Part shown: positions 59,213 to 64,000 of the stretch, piece after piece
How positions within the stretch are numbered: the first letter of the stretch is position 1
Layout of the letters: every line of letters starts with the position of its first letter
NCBI RefSeq assembly: GCF_000152865.1
Contig: NZ_CH672390.1
Coordinates: 186,001-250,000, forward strand
Origin: Erythrobacter sp. NAP1
GTDB taxonomy: Bacteria > Pseudomonadota > Alphaproteobacteria > Sphingomonadales > Sphingomonadaceae
Direction of reading: 5' to 3'
Length of the DNA stretch: 64,000 nucleotides
Notes under the pieces: model-generated
Database searches by the model: none
Told to the model about the DNA's origin: nothing
What the model saw: only the letters and a program-made list of their open reading frames with translations
Program-made: the position numbers and the translations under genes

Positions 59213-62200
59213 TGCTGGCCTCCTGGCTCGGATACGGGTCCGACTTCGATCTGAGGGTCAAGCAGCGCGGGGTTGCCGGCACCGCTGATAGGGTCGTTGA
59301 TCGTGCCCTGCTGTTCGAGAGTGTTGGTGTTGATGATGGACGGCGGAGGACTGATCGGGCCCGTTGTCGGACCTTCGCTATCCTCTTCCTCTTCGGAGGA
59401 TTCCTCTTCCGTCTCCTCTTCTTCGGACTCTTCGGATTCTTCCGATTCCTCGCTCTCGCCTTCACCCTCATCCGAAGACTCGCCTTCGTCGGAGCTGTCG
59501 CTTTCGTCAGAGGAGCCTTCGGAATCGCTTCCGCCTTCCTCGCCGCCGTCGTCGAGTTCGAAGTCCTCGTTGCCGCCGCCGCCATCGTCGACGTTGTCGG
59601 CGTTCACGTCGCCGCTGCCGTCGCTGCCGCCGGTGCCCGTGCCGGCTGCGCCTGCGCCGCTCTCACCTGAATCTTCACCGCCGTCATCGTTGCCGCCGTC
59701 GCCGTCGTCGCTGCCGTCGTCGCCGCTATCGCCGCCGTCACCGCTCGATTCGCCACCGCTGCTTCCAGACGATCCACTGCTGCCGGAACCGGTGCCGGTA
59801 CCGGTGCCAGTACCGGTGCCGGTTCCAGAAGAGCCGCCGGAAGTCCCGGTGTTCACTGCGCCATTGACCGAAGCCGACACGGTCGAAGTCACTTCGCCCG
59901 TGCTTTCGGCAATGCATCCGGTGAACAGGCAGGTGTTGATCTGGCTTCCGGCTGCGAAGAAGCTGGTGCCGTCCAGAGCCTCGAAGATCGCGGTTGCTGC
60001 ATCGTCACCTGAGATCGTGACGCCATCTGCGCCCTGGATCTGGCCGCTGATGATTGCCACCGCGCCTTCGTTGTCGTTCCCGCCGATTACGAGGTTGGCA
60101 GCACCACTGACGAGAAAACCTGCGGGCAGTTCTTCGGTGCCCGAGTTCTGTATCAGCAGGCGATCGCTTGCGAACAGGCTCAGTGTCGCGCCGCTCAGCA
60201 CCCCGTCCGGTTGAGCAGTGGTTGCCGCCGCGTTGAACAGCTCGGCGAGTTGTTCTGCGGTTTCATCGCCGGTCAGACTGTCGAGCAATGTGCCTTCGCC
60301 GACCAGAATGTCGGACCCGGCGATAAAGACGTCGCCTCCGCTACCGATGAGGTCGATCCGGCCCGTGCTTGTGTCGAGCTCAAAGCGGGTGGTGAAGAAA
60401 CTGAGGTCGACACCGTCGCCGCCTTCGACCACGCCGGTAACGCGAACAACTCCGCCGAGGCCCGAAGTTCCCAGCGAGAGCGTGTCGATCCCGCTAGTCG
60501 CACCTAGTTCGAGATCAGTGACAGTCAGGCTGCCGCCATTGTCGCCGCCGATCGCGATGATACGAACCTCGCCGCCTTGCAGACGAGCCAATTGTTCAGC
60601 ATCGAAAATCTGGCCGTCAAATTCGTCTCCGCCGGTGCCCACCAGGACGCCGTTGGCGTTGGTCGAGAGGATCCGAACGGTTCCGGTTGCCCCTGCTGAT
60701 ACGAGGCCCTCTTCGCCAATGAAGAAGTCCGGGGTGGTTGCATTGATGCTCTCGGCTTGCCAGGTGCCGCCGATTTCGATCACGTTTCCAGCCGTGGCGT
60801 TGATCGTCTCAGCGGTGATGCTGTCGACGCCAATCGCATCGAGTGCGTCAAGCGTGACAGCGCCCTCTGCCTGAACCAGACCATCGCCGAAGATCGAACC
60901 GCCATTTGCCCTTGCGGTCAGCGAGCCCGCATTGACGGGGCCAAGCGCGATCAGGTCCGCCGAATTGAGCGTCATTGCCCCTGCGACATCGACTGTACCC
61001 ATCAAGGTGATCGCGCCGTTGGCTGTCGTCGCATCGAACGCGCCCGCCGTGACATCGGCCAAGGTGATCGCTCCTAATGCGTCGAGGGCAAGCAGACCGT
61101 CGAGCATGATCGGCGCGCTCGAAGTGATGTCTCCTCCCGTCGAGGTGGCGATGATCGAGGATGCGTCTATGCCGCCAAGTGCAATCGAGGTTGCCGAATT
61201 GATCGCCACGGTTCCGTCGAGTGCTGTCAGCGTACCGGTCGATACACCCGCATCCGTCGAACCAAGCTGGATCGCTGAAGCGGTGATGCTTCCGGTATCG
61301 ACTGCGCCGCTTGCTAGCAGGGTCAACGCGCCCGAAAGCGTGATGTCGCTAAGCAGCGTTGCATCGCCTGCTCGCGCAGAGCCGGTAAAAGTCTGCGCGT
61401 TTACGGCGCCCAGCGTCAGGGCTCCGGCAGCGTCGAACATCGCTCCCGTCGCGACGTCGATATCGTCCTCGCCTTCGATATCGCCTTCCGACGAACGGGC
61501 GAACAGCGAGTTGGCCGAAATCTGAGCGAGGCGTATGAGCCCGGTCGCATCGAGCGTCAGCGTCGTGTCCACGCTCACCGGACCCATCAGCGAGATATCG
61601 CCGTTCAAAGCCTCCGCGCTAAGCGATCCCGAAGCGATCTCGCCGATGGTGATGCCTGTCGCAGAGACGAGGTCCGTCGCACCTGCAATATCGAAGACGC
61701 CGTCAAGCGTGATGGCACCGTTGGCAGTTATCGCGCTGAGCGCCCCAGCGGTCACATCGGCAAGCGAAATCGCTCCGAACGCGCTGAGATCAAGCAGGCC
61801 GGTCAGCGCGATCGGCGCGCTCGAGGTGATATCTCCAGCGGTCGAGGTGGCGACAATCGAAGCTGCCTCGATGCCAGACAGGGCGATGGAGTCCGCCGAG
61901 TTGATTTCAACCGTCCCGCCAAGCGCGGTCAGGGTGCCCGTCGAAACGCCAGCGGTGGCAGAATCCAGCTGGATTGCGCCGGCGCTGATATTGCCAGTTG
62001 AGACCGCTCCGTCAGCGAGCAGGTTCAGACCACCCGTCAGCGCCATATCGCCGACAATCGTGGCAGTTCCGCCGCGAGCGACGGCGTTGAGGGTCTGCGC
62101 GGTGACCGTACCCAGCGTGAGAGATCCTGCCGCATCGAAGATCGCCGTTGTGGCAACGTCGATGTCTTCCTCGGCTTCGATATCGCCATCCGACGAGCTT

Positions 62201-64000
62201 GCGAGCAGGGCATTGGCCGTGATCTGTGCAAGGCGGATGAGGCCGGTTGCATCAAGGCTCAGCGAGTTGTCGACATTGACAACGCCAAGCAGATTGATGT
62301 CGCCGTTTTGCGCGACAGCATCAATCGAGCCCGCATCGATCTGACCGATCGAAACGCCGCCCGCCGAGAGCAGGTCGACGGCACCTGCGATGTCGAATGC
62401 CCCATCAAGAACAATGTTGCCTGTACCCGTCACGGCATTAAGGGACCCGGCCGTCACGTCGACTAGCTGGATCGCTCCCAAAGCATTGAGGTCGAGCAGG
62501 CCGTCAAGAGTGACGGGCGCTACCGAGCTGATATCACCGGCTTGCGCGACGGCTCTGAGCGAGCTTGCGCCAATCTGGCCGAGCGTGATGCCCTGCGCAG
62601 AAAGCAGGTCAACGGCACCGGTAAAGTCGAAAACGCCATCGAGCGTGATGTCACCGCTGCGCGAACGCGCGATGAGAGATGCGGCTACCACGTCGGTCAG
62701 GGTGATCGCGCCGGCTGCGTCGAGGTCGAGCAGACCCGTGAGCATGATCGGAGCGGTTGAGGTGATGTCACCTCCGCCCGAGCGGGCGACAATTGAATCG
62801 GCGATGATGCCAGCCAGTTCGATCGATTCCTCGGTCGTGATCGTAACCGTTCCGCCGGCCGAGTTGACCGTGCCAGTCATGATCATGCCGTTCGCCGCGT
62901 TGAGCGACAGCGATCCTGCGGTGAGATTGCCGACATCTATGCCCGCGGCTGAATCGATGATCAGCGTACCTTGCGTTGCAAGATTTGTCTCAGTCGTGAC
63001 GCCTCCTGACGTCGTGATCAGCTGCAACCCTTCCGTCGCTGTCACCGTGCCCGGTACAGGCGCTGGATCGGGTGGCGGTGCATTGGGATCGACTTCAGGC
63101 AGAACGATTGCCCCTGCATTGACTGCGAAGAGGCGAGAATTGACTTGCGAGCTGTCGAGCGTGAGCTGGAGTTCACCCGTCGTTGCAATGTCGATCACAT
63201 CCGAAGTCAGCGTCGCATTCTCAAGCACGACGCCATAAGGAGTGGTGACCGCCGGGGTGCCATCGTCGAACAGGAAGTCCGCGGGTGCGTCGCCGAATAG
63301 CTGGATATCGATCGAGCCGACCTGCGCATCTGCCTGGCGAACGAAGAAGCTGCCGGAGAGGGCAAAATTGTTTGCGCCAGCGACCGCACCGTCGCCGCCA
63401 ATTCCGCTCGATCGTGCGAAGAAGCTGCCGAGGTTCAGGCTACCGCGACCCGGATTTTCGAAGGCCTGCGTGACTGCGGCTGCAACACTACCGCCGACGC
63501 CGTCGCCGCCATTGCCCTGTGTTTGGCCGGTCCCACCATTGCCGCCGGTCCCGTTGCTTTCGAAATTGACGCTATCTGCGGTGACGTTGGCACCGCGAAC
63601 AAGAAAAGTCAGGCTACCGCCCAGACCAAGGCCGCCATCGCCGCCCGTGCCAGACGATGCGGCTCCGCCTTCGCCACCGGTGTTCTGTTGGAACGCCGTA
63701 ATGGTCGTGAACGTGGCCGAGCCATTGAATACATCAGGAATAGAGGCGCCGCTTGCTGTACCGATGTTGAGGCTGCCGCCGAACGCTTCGCCGCCGACGC
63801 CACCATTCGCGCCTGCGCCACCGTTGCCGCCGAAGGCGAGCAGGTCGATCGTGGTTGCGCCATTGACTATCAGAGTGCCATCGAATGCGCGGGCGAGGAT
63901 GATCCCGCCGATGCCGGTTGCGTCGCCACCAGCGCCCCCGTCAGCGCCGTTGAGGCCATTGCCGCCATCACCGCCTCGGATCGTGGCGTCGATATCAATT
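59209..64000 (-). CDS. Giant glycine-rich beta-repeat surface protein, 5' end outside the window
   Basis: The reading frame is open on the minus strand from the stop at 59209-59211 to the right edge, so at least 1,596 residues are encoded here and the N-terminus lies beyond. From N to C in the window: about 260 residues of GGxGGxG-type loops with NF/SF strands (filamentous-haemagglutinin-like), then about 900 residues of degenerate beta-solenoid repeats of the GDITLDG / DVTAGSL type. A more varied region and a Ser/Glu/Asp-rich tail (about 59380-59600) follow, ending with an Ile/Asn/Pro stretch. Architecture suggests a secreted adhesin, probably of the two-partner or type V kind; no export domain is visible in this part. 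Confidence 0.8.
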   Translation of the reverse strand, partial: IDIDATIRGGDGGNGLNGADGGAGGDATGIGGIILARAFDGTLIVNGATTIDLLAFGGNGGAGANGGVGGEAFGGSLNIGTASGASIPDVFNGSATFTTITAFQQNTGGEGGAASSGTGGDGGLGLGGSLTFLVRGANVTADSVNFESNGTGGNGGTGQTQGNGGDGVGGSVAAAVTQAFENPGRGSLNLGSFFARSSGIGGDGAVAGANNFALSGSFFVRQADAQVGSIDIQLFGDAPADFLFDDGTPAVTTPYGVVLENATLTSDVIDIATTGELQLTLDSSQVNSRLFAVNAGAIVLPEVDPNAPPPDPAPVPGTVTATEGLQLITTSGGVTTETNLATQGTLIIDSAAGIDVGNLTAGSLSLNAANGMIMTGTVNSAGGTVTITTEESIELAGIIADSIVARSGGGDITSTAPIMLTGLLDLDAAGAITLTDVVAASLIARSRSGDITLDGVFDFTGAVDLLSAQGITLGQIGASSLRAVAQAGDISSVAPVTLDGLLDLNALGAIQLVDVTAGSLNAVTGTGNIVLDGAFDIAGAVDLLSAGGVSIGQIDAGSIDAVAQNGDINLLGVVNVDNSLSLDATGLIRLAQITANALLASSSDGDIEAEEDIDVATTAIFDAAGSLTLGTVTAQTLNAVARGGTATIVGDMALTGGLNLLADGAVSTGNISAGAIQLDSATAGVSTGTLTALGGTVEINSADSIALSGIEAASIVATSTAGDITSSAPIALTGLLDLSAFGAISLADVTAGALSAITANGAITLDGVFDIAGATDLVSATGITIGEIASGSLSAEALNGDISLMGPVSVDTTLTLDATGLIRLAQISANSLFARSSEGDIEGEDDIDVATGAMFDAAGALTLGAVNAQTFTGSARAGDATLLSDITLSGALTLLASGAVDTGSITASAIQLGSTDAGVSTGTLTALDGTVAINSATSIALGGIDASSIIATSTGGDITSSAPIMLDGLLALDALGAITLADVTAGAFDATTANGAITLMGTVDVAGAMTLNSADLIALGPVNAGSLTARANGGSIFGDGLVQAEGAVTLDALDAIGVDSITAETINATAGNVIEIGGTWQAESINATTPDFFIGEEGLVSAGATGTVRILSTNANGVLVGTGGDEFDGQIFDAEQLARLQGGEVRIIAIGGDNGGSLTVTDLELGATSGIDTLSLGTSGLGGVVRVTGVVEGGDGVDLSFFTTRFELDTSTGRIDLIGSGGDVFIAGSDILVGEGTLLDSLTGDETAEQLAELFNAAATTAQPDGVLSGATLSLFASDRLLIQNSGTEELPAGFLVSGAANLVIGGNDNEGAVAIISGQIQGADGVTISGDDAATAIFEALDGTSFFAAGSQINTCLFTGCIAESTGEVTSTVSASVNGAVNTGTSGGSSGTGTGTGTGTGTGSGSSGSSGSSGGESSGDGGDSGDDGSDDGDGGNDDGGEDSGESGAGAAGTGTGGSDGSGDVNADNVDDGGGGNEDFELDDGGEEGGSDSEGSSDESDSSDEGESSDEGEGESEESEESEESEEEETEEESSEEEEDSEGPTTGPISPPPSIINTNTLEQQGTINDPISGAGNPALLDPQIEVGPVSEPGGQQ
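60990..62860 (-). repeat. Long tandem protein repeat in the giant surface protein gene
   Basis: Anchoring on the sequence GGCGCGCTCGA, equivalent points of the repeat lie at 61111, 61813 and (diverged) 62749. The first interval is 702 bases (234 residues) and the second 936 bases (312 residues), the second equal to one unit plus an extra 78-residue subunit. Copies are about 70-85 percent alike by eye, so they are old enough to have diverged but still clearly homologous. Confidence 0.7.

Noticed and set aside
59273..60214. Plus-strand frame of about 300 Ser/Pro-rich residues
   Set aside because: It is the mirror of the acidic Ser/Gly tail of the surface protein and has no start context or domain.

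Overview
The window is a GC-rich alphaproteobacterial chromosome segment. Gene content and protein style point to the Sphingomonadales, most likely the Erythrobacteraceae (Erythrobacter and relatives). This assignment rests on the gene order of the cell-wall/division cluster, the cysH-DUF934-cysI-DUF2849-cobA sulfur operon, the LuxR/hydrolase fusion protein and the CcmA/CcmB arrangement. No reference sequence was compared. I see no insertion sequence, prophage, CRISPR array, rRNA or tRNA; this is mostly core chromosome, with accessory surface genes at the right edge.

Layout. Positions 1-9.2 kb hold housekeeping genes: a truncated peptidase, map, ccmA-ccmB for cytochrome c haem export, phhB, an SDR dehydrogenase, an S9 peptidase and two small secreted proteins. 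Positions 9.2-15.4 kb hold a LuxR-type regulator fused to a hydrolase domain that has lost its catalytic residues, a membrane M23 peptidase, a 3-methyladenine DNA glycosylase, a ferredoxin, cysK and two membrane-anchored proteins.

Positions 15.4-34.9 kb are a complete dcw cluster on the plus strand: mraZ-rsmH-ftsL-ftsI-murE-murF-mraY-murD-ftsW-murG-murC-murB-ddl-ftsQ-ftsA-ftsZ. Nearly all junctions are 4-base start/stop overlaps. Upstream of mraZ lie five GGG-core repeats at 9-10 base spacing, a probable MraZ operator. The ftsA-ftsZ gap carries a perfect DnaA box and a GANTC methylation site, suggesting replication-coupled control of ftsZ.

Positions 35-46.5 kb hold a TPR-SPOR protein, a YbjN protein, proC, a Bax-inhibitor-1 membrane protein, a polyproline lipoprotein, a cobalamin riboswitch controlling a BtuB-type receptor, obg, proB, an extended SDR and two small exported proteins. 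Positions 46.5-53.8 kb are sulfur metabolism on the minus strand: a siroheme/sulfite/APS reduction operon and an sseA-metC-mscS operon. A proline/threonine-rich membrane protein and queF follow.

The right end (56.2-64 kb) is the most unusual part. A CHAT-domain protease-like protein with a long helical repeat region is translationally coupled to the 3' part of a giant glycine-rich beta-repeat surface protein. Its reading frame runs off the right edge, so the window holds about 1,596 residues of it, ending in a very acidic Ser/Glu/Asp tail. The pair looks like a surface adhesin with a dedicated CHAT partner and is the best candidate here for an undescribed system.
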